Shown here piece after piece: positions 1 to 7,580 of a stretch of 15,140 nucleotides of DNA (position 1 is its first letter; every line of letters begins with the position of its first letter). The stretch is from positions 1 through 15,140 of the forward strand of contig CAJLCG010000059.1 of the NCBI GenBank assembly GCA_905205085.1, given 5' to 3'. The notes below the pieces were generated by a model. The model was not told where the DNA came from. It was given only the letters and a program-made list of their open reading frames with translations, and made no database searches. Source of the stretch: an uncultured Oscillospiraceae bacterium (GTDB taxonomy: Bacteria > Bacillota > Clostridia > Oscillospirales > Oscillospiraceae). Made by a program: the position numbers and the translations under genes.

Positions 1-1
1 C

Positions 2-250
2 ATTGGATTTGGCAATATGATCTCCGCCGGGCGGCTCATCGCCATCGTCAGCCCCGAATCCGCCCCCATCAAGCGTATGGTCCAGGAGGCCCGGGACCGG
101 GGCGTGCTCATCGATGCCACTTACGGTCGGCGCACCCGGGCGGTGCTGATTATGGACAACGACCATCTGGTCCTGTCCGCCCTACAGCCAGAGACGGTGG
201 CTAACCGGGCGGCAGGGGAGAAGGACAACGCAGAGGAGGAAGCGGAATGA
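2..250 (+). CDS. remA: RemA/DUF370 family regulatory protein (5' end outside window)
   Basis: The frame is open from base 2, before the first internal ATG at 17. The residues ahead of that ATG (I-G-F-G-N) match the usual RemA start region, so the true start lies a few codons upstream of the window. Diagnostic RemA stretches follow: [38 protein letters not shown] and [13 protein letters not shown]. In Bacillus subtilis RemA is a small DNA-binding protein that activates biofilm-matrix and osmoprotection genes; in Clostridia its targets are mostly unknown. The last dozen residues form an acidic tail ([11 protein letters not shown]). The stop overlaps the gmk start by four bases (ATGA), so it is the first visible member of the housekeeping operon. 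Family assignment is firm; the regulatory role in this organism is inference. Confidence 0.93.
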   Translation: MGFGNMISAGRLIAIVSPESAPIKRMVQEARDRGVLIDATYGRRTRAVLIMDNDHLVLSALQPETVANRAAGEKDNAEEEAE

Positions 251-864
251 TCCGAAAGAAAGAGAAAGGACAGCTCATCGTCCTCTCCGGCCCCTCCGGG
301 GTGGGAAAGAGCACGGTGATCGCCGAGCTGCTGGGGCAGCGGAGAGACATCTATTTCTCGGTTTCCTATACCACCCGCCAGCCCCGGGTGGGGGAGCAGA
401 ACGGAGTGAACTACAACTTCGTCTCCCGGGAGGAGTTTGAGGGCATGATCCAGCGGGACGAGCTGCTGGAGTATGCCGAGTATGTCAGCAACTACTACGG
501 CACCTCGCTGAAGGCGATCCAGGAGAAGCTGGACGCCGGCATCGATGTGCTGCTGGATATCGAGGTCCAGGGGGCGGCCAAGGTGCGCTCCCGCTGCCCC
601 GACGCCCTGTTTATTTTCATTATCCCGCCCTCCTTTGAGGAGCTCTCCCGCCGCCTCCATGGCCGTCACACCGACAGCGAGGAAGTGATCCAGGGACGGC
701 TGGAGAAGGCCCGCCAGGAGGCCACGGAAATTTCCAAGTACGACTATCTGGTTATCAACGACAAGGTATCCAACGCGGTCTCGGAGATCGAGTCCATCCT
801 CACTGCCGCACAGTGCCGCGTGGAGAACCGGAAATCTATTTATGAAGGAGTTTTTGCGTTATGA
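247..864 (+). CDS. gmk: Guanylate kinase
   Basis: This 205-residue protein has the expected length for bacterial Gmk, which phosphorylates GMP to GDP with ATP in the cytosol. The P-loop GPSGVGKST is at residues 15-23. The GMP-binding region follows with [13 protein letters not shown], an NGVNYNFVS segment and [26 protein letters not shown] and the lid-region arginines (R-R-L-H-G-R) come next, then the [10 protein letters not shown] segment typical of the family near the C-terminus. Its ATG overlaps the remA stop and its TGA overlaps the rpoZ ATG, both as ATGA, which supports coupled translation. The remA-gmk-rpoZ order is conserved across Firmicutes. Confidence 0.98.
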   Translation: MIRKKEKGQLIVLSGPSGVGKSTVIAELLGQRRDIYFSVSYTTRQPRVGEQNGVNYNFVSREEFEGMIQRDELLEYAEYVSNYYGTSLKAIQEKLDAGIDVLLDIEVQGAAKVRSRCPDALFIFIIPPSFEELSRRLHGRHTDSEEVIQGRLEKARQEATEISKYDYLVINDKVSNAVSEIESILTAAQCRVENRKSIYEGVFAL

Positions 865-1064
865 TGCTCTATCCTGCTATGAGAGACCTGCTTAAGAAGG
901 TACCCAGCCGTTATCAGCTGGTAAATGTGGTGGCCAGCCGGGCCCGTGAGATCGCCAGCGAGGCGGAGATGGCCGGGGAGCCCCTGGACGACAAGCCGGT
1001 GAGCATTGCCATCCAGGAGGTGGCCGACGGCAAGCTGGACGAGCGGCTGGAGCAGGTAGGCTGA
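861..1064 (+). CDS. rpoZ: DNA-directed RNA polymerase omega subunit
   Basis: This 67-residue protein matches the short omega subunits of Firmicutes, which assist assembly of the beta' subunit into RNA polymerase. The family core is visible as a YQLVNVVASRARE segment at residues 18-30, then KPVSIAIQEVADGKL near the C-terminus. The start is an ATGATG at 861-866. The first ATG overlaps the gmk stop and gives M-M-L-Y-P; the second would shorten the protein by one residue. The upstream AAGGAG at 845-850 lies inside the end of gmk and suits either. A small perfect hairpin, CTGAGG-ATT-CCTCAG (1061-1075), covers the stop codon. Confidence 0.95.
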   Translation: MMLYPAMRDLLKKVPSRYQLVNVVASRAREIASEAEMAGEPLDDKPVSIAIQEVADGKLDERLEQVG

Positions 1065-1093
1065 GGATTCCTCAGCCCCAGACACAGAAAGGA

Positions 1094-1141
1094 GAAAGGG
1101 CGGGAGCAATGGACCCAAGCGCGCCGTTGTTCCGCCCTTTC
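1094..1141 (+). promoter_or_regulatory. Long hairpin in the rpoZ-priA gap
   Basis: The 5' arm at 1094-1109 (GAAAGGGCGGGAGCAA) pairs with the 3' arm at 1127-1141 (TTGTTCCGCCCTTTC). This gives about 15 base pairs with one bulged G and one G-U pair, around a 17-base loop. No T-run follows, so it does not look like a normal intrinsic terminator. It ends about 10 bases before the priA ribosome binding site. It could be an RNA-processing site, an attenuator or a stabilising element. No known riboswitch class was recognised. Confidence 0.45.
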
Positions 1142-1166
1142 TTGAGCTTGCAAGGAGGGAGAAAGC

Positions 1167-3620
1167 ATGGGGTGCGTGGTGGCCAAGGTCGCCGTATCCA
1201 AGGCGGTCTACGCCATTGACAAGCCCTATGACTACCTGGTCCCTGCCGCCCTGGAGGACCGGCTGCGGCCGGGAATGCGGGTGTTGGTCCCCTTCGGGGC
1301 GGGCAACCGGGGGTCGGACGGTATCGTGCTGGCGTTAAATCAACAGGAGTCGGGGGGCGGCCTGAAGGCCGTCACCGCCGCCCTGGACGAGGAGCCGGTG
1401 CTGGACCGCCACGGCCTCCAGATGGCCCTTTGGATGCGGGAGCGGTACTTCTGCACCGTGTACGACGCGGTGAAGGCCATGCTGCCCGCCGGGCTCTACT
1501 ACGCTCTGCGGGACTGCGTAAAACTGACCGTGGACCGGGAGGGGGCCTATGACACCGCTCAGGGTTCCACGGCGGCCACAAAGCTGGTAGAGATGCTGCT
1601 GGCCTGGGATGGCCAGGGGGAGATGGAACAGATCCGGGCGGGCTTCGGCCCCAAGGACCCCGCCCCGGCCATCCGCTATCTGGTGGAGCGGGGAGCGGCA
1701 GAGATCGTCACCAGCGCCCAGCGGGGCGTGGGGGACAAGACGGAGAAGCTGGCGGTGCTGGCCATGCCCTCGGAGGAGGCCATGGCCCTGGTTACCCCCC
1801 GGCGGAAGACCGCGCCCCTGCGCTACTCAGTCACTGAGCTGCTCTGTCAGCTTGGGGCGGCCAGTGCAAAAGAATTGTGTTACTTCACCGGAGCCTCCTT
1901 GGCTACCATCAAATCATTGGAGAAGAGCGGCATCCTCACCCTGGAGCAGCAGGAGGTGTTCCGTCGAGTCCAGCTGGACGACGTGCCTCCCAAGCCATTG
2001 CCGGAGCTCAATGAGGAGCAGCAGGCAGCTCTGGAGGGGCTGGACCGGCTCTGCCGGGCGGAAAAGCCCGCTGTGGCTCTTCTCTACGGCGTGACGGGCA
2101 GCGGCAAAACCCAGGTGTACATCCGCCTCATTCAGCAGGTGCTGGACCGGGGGGGCAGTGCTATGGTACTGGTGCCCGAGATCGCCCTGACCCCCCAACT
2201 GCTGCGGGTGTTTGCCGCCCATTTTGGGCAGGAGATTGCAGTGCTTCACAGCTCCCTGCCTGCCGGGGAGCGGTATGACGAGTGGAAGCGGGCCCGGAGC
2301 GGCAAGGCCCGGGTGGTCATCGGCACCCGCTCGGCGGTGTTTGCACCGCTGCGGAACCTGTCCCTCCTTATATTAGATGAGGAGCAGGAGGGGAGCTACA
2401 AGTCGGAGAACACCCCCCGCTACCACGCCCGGGACGTGGCCAAGTACCGCTGCGTGCAAGAGAACGCCCTGCTGGTGCTGGGGTCCGCCACTCCGGCGGT
2501 GGAGACCATGTACAGCGCCCGTGAGGGAGTCTACCACCAATTTACCCTCACCCAGCGCTACAACCAGAAAGCCCTGCCTCAGGTCCACATCGTGGACCTG
2601 AAGGAGGAGCTGCGGGAGGGCAACGGGGGCGCGGTCAGTGGCCTGCTGGCCCGGGAAATTGGGGACAACCTGACCCGGGGGGAGCAAACCATCCTGCTCC
2701 TCAACCGCCGGGGGGCCAGCCGCATGGTGTCCTGCGGGGAGTGCGGCGAGGTGCCCCAGTGTCCCCGGTGCTCAGTAAAGCTCACCTACCACTCGGCCAA
2801 CGGGCGGCTCATGTGCCACTACTGCGGTTTTTCCCAGCCTCTGCCCCATGCCTGCCCCGCCTGCGGCGGAAAGCTTAACTTCATCGGCGTGGGCACCCAG
2901 CGGGTGCAGGAGGAGCTGGAGGAGCGCTTTCCCGGGGTAGAGGTGCTGCGGATGGACTCGGACACCGTCACCGCCGCCCATTCCCACGAGAAAATTCTGA
3001 AGCAGTTCCGTTCCGGCAAGGCGCCCATCCTGTTGGGTACCCAGATGGTGGCCAAGGGATTGGATTTCGAAAATGTGACCCTGGTTGGTGTAGTTCTGGC
3101 CGACCAGTCCTTGTTCGTGGACGACTTCCGGGCCGGGGAGCGGACCTTCTCCCTGCTCACCCAAGTGGTGGGCCGGGCGGGCCGGGGAGAGAAGACCGGC
3201 CGGGCGGTGATTCAGACCTTCACCCCCGACCACGACGTCATCCGCTTTGCCGCCCGCCAGGACTATGAGCACTTCTACCAGCAGGAGATCCAGCTGCGCC
3301 GCCTGCGCCGGGAGCCCCCCTTCCGGGACGTGTTCGTCCTCACCGCCTCCGGGCCGGAGGAGACGGGGGTGCTGCGGTGCTGTGTGAAGCTGCGCCAGGC
3401 CCTGGAGGGGGCGCTGGCTCATCTGAACCAGGAGTGGGAGCTGCTGGGGCCCGCCCCGGCGGCGGTGGCCAAGGTAAATAACCGCTACCGCTACCGCCTG
3501 ACCCTGTCCACCAAGAACTGCAGGGGTGTGCGGGAGCTGATGGGCCGGCTCATCGCCCAGGCCCATCAGGACCGGGAAAACCGGGGCATTTCAGTTTACG
3601 GAGATTTGAATCCCTATTGA
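1167..3620 (+). CDS. priA: Primosomal protein N' (replication restart helicase PriA)
   Basis: At 817 residues this is full-length PriA, the 3'-5' DNA helicase that recognises stalled forks and reloads the replicative helicase. The N-terminal 3'-DNA-binding region (about 1-105) starts with V-A-K-V-A-V and contains YDYLVP. The helicase core has Walker A GVTGSGKT at 308-315, motif II DEEQ at 404-407, GSATPA, the later motif GTQMVAKGLDFENVTLV and QVVGRAGRG. Eight zinc-ligand cysteines are present at 523, 526, 532, 535, 550, 553, 563 and 566, matching PriA's two-zinc insertion. Motif II ends in Gln where the textbook PriA sequence has His (DEEH). The ATG at 1167 has a strong AAGGAGGG eight or so bases upstream. 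coaBC, which commonly sits between rpoZ and priA in Firmicutes, is missing here. Confidence 0.97.
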   Translation: MGCVVAKVAVSKAVYAIDKPYDYLVPAALEDRLRPGMRVLVPFGAGNRGSDGIVLALNQQESGGGLKAVTAALDEEPVLDRHGLQMALWMRERYFCTVYDAVKAMLPAGLYYALRDCVKLTVDREGAYDTAQGSTAATKLVEMLLAWDGQGEMEQIRAGFGPKDPAPAIRYLVERGAAEIVTSAQRGVGDKTEKLAVLAMPSEEAMALVTPRRKTAPLRYSVTELLCQLGAASAKELCYFTGASLATIKSLEKSGILTLEQQEVFRRVQLDDVPPKPLPELNEEQQAALEGLDRLCRAEKPAVALLYGVTGSGKTQVYIRLIQQVLDRGGSAMVLVPEIALTPQLLRVFAAHFGQEIAVLHSSLPAGERYDEWKRARSGKARVVIGTRSAVFAPLRNLSLLILDEEQEGSYKSENTPRYHARDVAKYRCVQENALLVLGSATPAVETMYSAREGVYHQFTLTQRYNQKALPQVHIVDLKEELREGNGGAVSGLLAREIGDNLTRGEQTILLLNRRGASRMVSCGECGEVPQCPRCSVKLTYHSANGRLMCHYCGFSQPLPHACPACGGKLNFIGVGTQRVQEELEERFPGVEVLRMDSDTVTAAHSHEKILKQFRSGKAPILLGTQMVAKGLDFENVTLVGVVLADQSLFVDDFRAGERTFSLLTQVVGRAGRGEKTGRAVIQTFTPDHDVIRFAARQDYEHFYQQEIQLRRLRREPPFRDVFVLTASGPEETGVLRCCVKLRQALEGALAHLNQEWELLGPAPAAVAKVNNRYRYRLTLSTKNCRGVRELMGRLIAQAHQDRENRGISVYGDLNPY

Positions 3621-3634
3621 GGGAAGGAAATAAA

Positions 3635-3639
3635 GGAGG
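3635..3639 (+). promoter_or_regulatory. Ribosome binding site deciding the def start
   Basis: A strong AAAGGAGGA lies upstream of two in-frame ATGs at 3643 and 3649. GGAGG is only 3 bases from the first but 9 from the second, so the second (M-A-V-R-E-I-L) is favoured. Confidence 0.6.
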
Positions 3640-3648
3640 AAAATGGCT

Positions 3649-4152
3649 ATGGCCGTAAGAGAGATTTTGACCCGTGGGGAGAGCGCCCTGACTAAGGTGT
3701 GCCACCCCGTGACCAAATTTGACCAGAAGCTGTGGGATCTGATCGACGACATGAAGGAGACTCTGGCCGCGGCCGGAGGCGTGGGTCTGGCTGCCCCTCA
3801 GGTGGGCATTCTGCGCCGGGTGGTCATCGTCATCAACGAGGCCGACGAGGTGCTGGAGCTGGTGAACCCGGAGATCGTGGCCCAGCAGGGGGAGCAGGAC
3901 GGCCTGGAGGGCTGCCTGTCTGTGCCCGGCCTGTGGGGCTTTGTAAAGCGCCCCGAGTGGGTGAAGGTGAAGGCCCAGGACCGCTTTGGCCGGGAGTATG
4001 AGGCGGAGGGCACCGGTCTGACCGCTCGCTGCTTCTGCCACGAGCTGGCCCACCTGGACGGCCACCTGTACACCGAACTCACCGACAAGCTCTACAACAG
4101 CGAAGAGCTGGACGAGCTGATGGACCAGCAGGCCGAGGAGGAGCAGGAATGA
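3649..4152 (+). CDS. def: Peptide deformylase
   Basis: This metalloenzyme removes the formyl group from the N-terminal methionine of nascent proteins. All three deformylase motifs are present: GVGLAAPQ at 44-51, EGCLSVPG with metal-ligand Cys89, and HELAH at 131-135 with the two metal-binding histidines and catalytic Glu132. The usual third motif is HExDH, so Ala134 replaces the common Asp; the metal ligands and the glutamate are intact, so activity is expected. The 167-residue length is normal for the family. I chose ATG 3649 over 3643 from ribosome-site spacing and because M-A-V-R-E-I-L resembles typical deformylase starts; the longer form adds two residues. The gene overlaps fmt by an ATGA, pairing the enzymes that add and remove formyl groups. 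Confidence 0.95.
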   Translation: MAVREILTRGESALTKVCHPVTKFDQKLWDLIDDMKETLAAAGGVGLAAPQVGILRRVVIVINEADEVLELVNPEIVAQQGEQDGLEGCLSVPGLWGFVKRPEWVKVKAQDRFGREYEAEGTGLTARCFCHELAHLDGHLYTELTDKLYNSEELDELMDQQAEEEQE

Positions 4153-5072
4153 GAATCGTCTTCATGGGCACCCCCGACTTCGCCGCCCCCTCCCTGGAGG
4201 CCCTGGTGGCGGCGGGCCATGAGGTGTGCGGGGTGTTCTGCCAGCCCGACAAGCCGGTGGGGCGGCACCAAAATAAGCTCCAGCCCCCGGCGGTAAAGGT
4301 GTGTGCCCAGAGCCACAACATCCCCGTCTTCCAGCCCACCAAGCTGCGGGACGGCACCGCCCTGGCCCAGCTCCAGGAGCTTAATCCCGAGCTCATTGTG
4401 GTAGCAGCCTACGGCCGCATCCTGCCCGACGACATTCTGGCTCTGCCCCCCAAGGGGTGCATCAATGTCCACTCCTCTCTGCTGCCCAAGTACCGGGGGG
4501 CTGCCCCCATCAACTGGGCGGTGATCAACGGGGAGAAGGAGACCGGCGTGACCATCATGCACATGGCCACCGAGCTGGATGCGGGGGACATCATCGACCA
4601 GGTGAAGACCCCCATCGACCCCAACGAGAACGTGGAGGCGGTCCATGACCGTCTGGCCCAGCTGGGCGGGGAGCTGCTGGTGAAGGTGGTGGCCGACATT
4701 GCCGCCGGTACCGCCCAGCGCACTCCCCAGGACCACAGCCAGGCCACCCTGGCCCCCATGCTGTCCCGGGCGCTGAGCCCCATTGACTGGAGCCGGAGCG
4801 CCAAGGAAATTCACGACCAGGTCCGGGGACTGACTCCCTGGCCTGCCACCTCTACCGACATTTTGGGGGACACCATCAAGGTCTTTGCCGTGGAGGAGCC
4901 GGGGATCGAGACCGGCAAGGCGGCTGGGACCATTCTTGCCGCCAATAAGACGGGAATCGACGTGGCCTGTGGAGATGGCAAGGTAATTCGCTTGACAGAA
5001 ATCCAGGCCCCTGGCTCCCGGCGCATGTCGGCGGCCAACTATCTGGCCGGACACCCGGTGACGGTGGGCTGA
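4149..5072 (+). CDS. fmt: Methionyl-tRNA formyltransferase
   Basis: This 307-residue enzyme transfers a formyl group from 10-formyltetrahydrofolate to initiator Met-tRNA. The protein opens with MRIVFMGTPDFAAPSLEAL, the standard family start. The catalytic triad sits at the same numbers as in Escherichia coli: Asn106 and His108 in INVHSSLLPKYRGAAPI, and Asp144 in ELDAGDII. SLLPKYRGAAPINWA is the family signature. The C-terminal tRNA-binding domain (from about 205) carries a GLTPWPAT segment. The start overlaps the def stop (ATGA). A 97-base A/T-rich gap follows before rsmB, the first clear break in tight packing since the rpoZ-priA gap. Confidence 0.98.
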   Translation: MRIVFMGTPDFAAPSLEALVAAGHEVCGVFCQPDKPVGRHQNKLQPPAVKVCAQSHNIPVFQPTKLRDGTALAQLQELNPELIVVAAYGRILPDDILALPPKGCINVHSSLLPKYRGAAPINWAVINGEKETGVTIMHMATELDAGDIIDQVKTPIDPNENVEAVHDRLAQLGGELLVKVVADIAAGTAQRTPQDHSQATLAPMLSRALSPIDWSRSAKEIHDQVRGLTPWPATSTDILGDTIKVFAVEEPGIETGKAAGTILAANKTGIDVACGDGKVIRLTEIQAPGSRRMSAANYLAGHPVTVG

Positions 5073-5096
5073 GGCCGGAGACGCATTAAAACCAGA

Positions 5097-5125
5097 TTTT
5101 CCGTAAGGCAATAATGCCTTACAAT
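5097..5125 (+). promoter_or_regulatory. A/T-rich palindrome with possible internal promoter upstream of rsmB
   Basis: A perfect palindrome GTAAGGCA-ATAA-TGCCTTAC spans 5103-5122. Its right arm overlaps TACAAT (5120-5125), which matches five of six positions of a vegetative -10. The hexamer 17 bases upstream is TTTTCC (5097-5102), a poor -35. This could be an operator-controlled internal promoter for rsmB onward, or only an RNA hairpin. No T-run follows, so it is not a standard terminator. Confidence 0.3.
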
Positions 5126-5169
5126 AAAGATATCCCAATGATTTAAGAGAAAGAGAAGGGGAGAGAGCG

Positions 5170-6507
5170 ATGGATGCACGGGAGGCGGCATTGCTGACAC
5201 TGAATACCTGCCAGCGGCAGGGGGGGTGGTCGGACGGCGCGCTGAAAAAGCAGCTGGCCGCCGGCGGATTGGAGGGCCGGGAGGCCGCCCTGGCCACCCA
5301 GCTGTGCTTTGGAGTGGTGCAGAACCAGCTGCTGCTGGACTTTTACCTCTCCAAGTTTTCCAACATCCCTCTGCGGCGCATGGAGAGCAAGGTGGTCCAG
5401 GCCCTGCGCCTGGGGCTGTACCAGATGCTGTTCCTCAGCCGCATTCCCCAGAGCGCGGCGGTGAACAGCTCGGTGGAGCTCACCCGCACCCACTGCAAGA
5501 ACCCCAGAGCGCCGGGGATGGTCAACGCCATCCTGCGCAGCTTGCAGCGGAATCTGAACCAGCTGCCCACCATCCCCAAAAACGACCCGGCGGAGTATCT
5601 CAGCATCCTGTACAGCCACCCGGTGTGGCTGGTGGAGGAGTTGCTGCCTCTGCTGGGCAGCGAGGGGACGGCGGAATATCTCCAGGCCAACAACAGCCAG
5701 CCCCCCATCACCGCCATGGTGAACACCACCAGGGCCACCACCCAGCAGGTGGCCCAGCTTCTGGCGGAGCAGGGGGTGGAGGTAGCATCCCACCCCTGGC
5801 TGGAGGACTGCCTTATCTTGAATAAGACGGGCAACCTGGAGCGGCTGGATGCCTATCAGCAGGGTCTGTTCTATGTCCAGGACCCCGCCTCCCGGCTGAT
5901 GGCGCTGGCTTCCGGTGCTTCACGGGATATGCGGGTGCTGGACGTGTGCGCCGCCCCCGGCGGCAAGAGCTTCGCCGCCGCCATCCAGATGGACAATCAG
6001 GGCGAGGTCATCTCCTGCGATCTCCATCCCCACAAGAAAAAGCTGATCCAGGCCGGGGCCGACCGGCTGGGCCTTTCCATCATCAAGCCCATGACCGCCG
6101 ACGGAAAGGTGCGGCGGGAGGAGTGGGTGTCCGCCTTTGATCTGGTGCTGGTGGACGCCCCCTGCTCCGGCCTGGGAGTTATCCGGAAAAAGCCGGACAT
6201 CCGCTACAAGGACCCGGAGCCTCTGGCGGACCTGCCCCAGGTCCAGGAGGCTATTTTGGAAAACGCGGCGGGCTATGTCAAGCCGGGGGGCGTACTGATG
6301 TACTCCACCTGCACCATCCTGCCCCGGGAAAACGGGGAGATCGTAGCCGCCTTTTTGAAAAAACACCCGGAGTTTGTCCGAGAGGCCTTTACACTGCCCG
6401 GCCCGGCGGGCGAGGTGTCGGAGGGGGAGATCACCCTCTGGCCTCAGGTCCATCAAACGGACGGATTCTTTATCTGTAAACTGCGAAAGGTAGGGGAGGC
6501 CCCTTGA
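5170..6507 (+). CDS. rsmB: 16S rRNA m5C967 methyltransferase
   Basis: This 445-residue protein has the RsmB layout: an N-terminal NusB-like RNA-binding domain (about 1-130, with an NIPLRRMESKVVQALRLG stretch) and a C-terminal SAM-dependent Rossmann methyltransferase. The SAM-binding motif VLDVCAAPGGKS is near 256-267. DAPCSGLG carries Cys332 in motif IV, and YSTCT carries Cys381 in motif VI, which in this enzyme class forms the covalent bond to cytosine. It methylates C967 (E. coli numbering) of 16S rRNA. The ATG at 5170 has GGGGAG about six bases upstream. The stop overlaps the rlmN start. The NusB-like domain separates it from the similar RsmF family. Confidence 0.96.
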   Translation: MDAREAALLTLNTCQRQGGWSDGALKKQLAAGGLEGREAALATQLCFGVVQNQLLLDFYLSKFSNIPLRRMESKVVQALRLGLYQMLFLSRIPQSAAVNSSVELTRTHCKNPRAPGMVNAILRSLQRNLNQLPTIPKNDPAEYLSILYSHPVWLVEELLPLLGSEGTAEYLQANNSQPPITAMVNTTRATTQQVAQLLAEQGVEVASHPWLEDCLILNKTGNLERLDAYQQGLFYVQDPASRLMALASGASRDMRVLDVCAAPGGKSFAAAIQMDNQGEVISCDLHPHKKKLIQAGADRLGLSIIKPMTADGKVRREEWVSAFDLVLVDAPCSGLGVIRKKPDIRYKDPEPLADLPQVQEAILENAAGYVKPGGVLMYSTCTILPRENGEIVAAFLKKHPEFVREAFTLPGPAGEVSEGEITLWPQVHQTDGFFICKLRKVGEAP

Positions 6508-7580
6508 CCGATATCAAGTCCATGACCTTGGAGGAGCTGACCGCCTGGCTCAAGAGCCAGGGGGAGCCCGGCTTCCGGGCCAAGCAGATCTTCCACTGGA
6601 TCTACCGGGGAGTTACCTCCTTTGACGAGATGACCGACCTGTCCAAGTCTCTCCGGGAGAAATTAAAGGAGTCCTGCTTCCTCACCGTGCCCAAGGTGGC
6701 CCGCAAGCAGGTGTCCCAGCTGGACGGCACCATCAAATACCTGTGGGAGCTGGGGGACGGCAACTGCATTGAGACGGTGCTCATGCGCTATAAGCACGGC
6801 AACACCGTCTGCGTCTCCAGCCAGGTGGGCTGCCGCATGGGCTGTGCCTTCTGCGCTTCCACGCTGGCGGGTAAGGTGCGAAACCTGACCCCCGCTGAGA
6901 TGGTGGACCAGGTGCTCTTTACCCAGCTGGACAGCGGCGCTCCCATCTCCAACATCGTGCTCATGGGCATTGGCGAGCCCCTGGACAACTTTGACACGGT
7001 GATGAAGTTCCTCACCCTGGTCAACCACCCCGAGGGGCTGAACATTGGCATGCGCCATATCTCCCTGTCTACCTGTGGTCTTGTGAAGGAAATTGACAAA
7101 TTGGCCCAACGTGGGTTACAATTAACGTTGTCTGTCTCCCTCCATGCCCCCGACGACGAGACCCGGTCCAAGATCATGCCGGTGAACCGCGCGGTGGGAG
7201 TGGAGCAGCTGATGGACACCTGCCGCCGGTACTTTGAGACCACTGGGCGGCGGATTTCCTATGAGTATGCCATGATCGACGGAGTGAATGACTCCGACCG
7301 CCAGGCCGACCTGCTGGCCGGCCTGCTGAAGGGGACGCCGGGGCATGTGAACCTCATTCCCCTCAACGATGTAGAAGAGAGTCCCCTGAAGCCCAGCCGC
7401 CGTGTGGCGGCGTTCCAGAAGCGGCTGGAGAGCCACGGCGTCACCGTTACCGTCCGCCGCCGTCTGGGCAGCGACATTGACGCCTCCTGCGGCCAGCTGC
7501 GGCGTAAGGCCATGGGGGAACAAGCAAGAGAACGGAAGGGCGGCCCCCGGGCCGCCGGAAGAAAGGAAGATGTGCCATGA
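6504..7580 (+). CDS. rlmN: Dual-specificity 23S rRNA/tRNA adenine-C2 methyltransferase (radical SAM)
   Basis: The radical-SAM iron-sulfur cluster motif CRMGCAFC has its cysteines at 110, 114 and 117. The two RlmN mechanistic cysteines are Cys103 in the VCVSSQVG stretch and Cys329 in GSDIDASCGQL. Together they distinguish RlmN/Cfr enzymes from other radical-SAM proteins. RlmN makes m2A2503 in 23S rRNA and m2A37 in some tRNAs; the chromosomal cluster position favours RlmN over the resistance methylase Cfr. The start is a TTG whose last bases overlap the rsmB stop (TTGA). GGGGAGG at 6493-6499 is correctly placed for it, while the next ATG (6522) is 22 bases away. The last 20 or so residues are a basic tail (E-R-K-G-G-P-R). 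The stop overlaps prpC. Confidence 0.96.
   Translation: MTDIKSMTLEELTAWLKSQGEPGFRAKQIFHWIYRGVTSFDEMTDLSKSLREKLKESCFLTVPKVARKQVSQLDGTIKYLWELGDGNCIETVLMRYKHGNTVCVSSQVGCRMGCAFCASTLAGKVRNLTPAEMVDQVLFTQLDSGAPISNIVLMGIGEPLDNFDTVMKFLTLVNHPEGLNIGMRHISLSTCGLVKEIDKLAQRGLQLTLSVSLHAPDDETRSKIMPVNRAVGVEQLMDTCRRYFETTGRRISYEYAMIDGVNDSDRQADLLAGLLKGTPGHVNLIPLNDVEESPLKPSRRVAAFQKRLESHGVTVTVRRRLGSDIDASCGQLRRKAMGEQARERKGGPRAAGRKEDVP

Noticed and set aside
1109..1219. 36-codon frame (M-D-P-S-A-P-L-F) in the rpoZ-priA gap
   Set aside because: It overlaps the start of priA in another frame, its GGGAG is only two bases from the ATG, and it sits inside the hairpin. No resemblance to a known leader peptide.
4092..5297. 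401-codon minus-strand frame across fmt and the start of rsmB
   Set aside because: Overlaps two well-supported genes and the gap between them; composition is typical of a GC-driven antisense frame.
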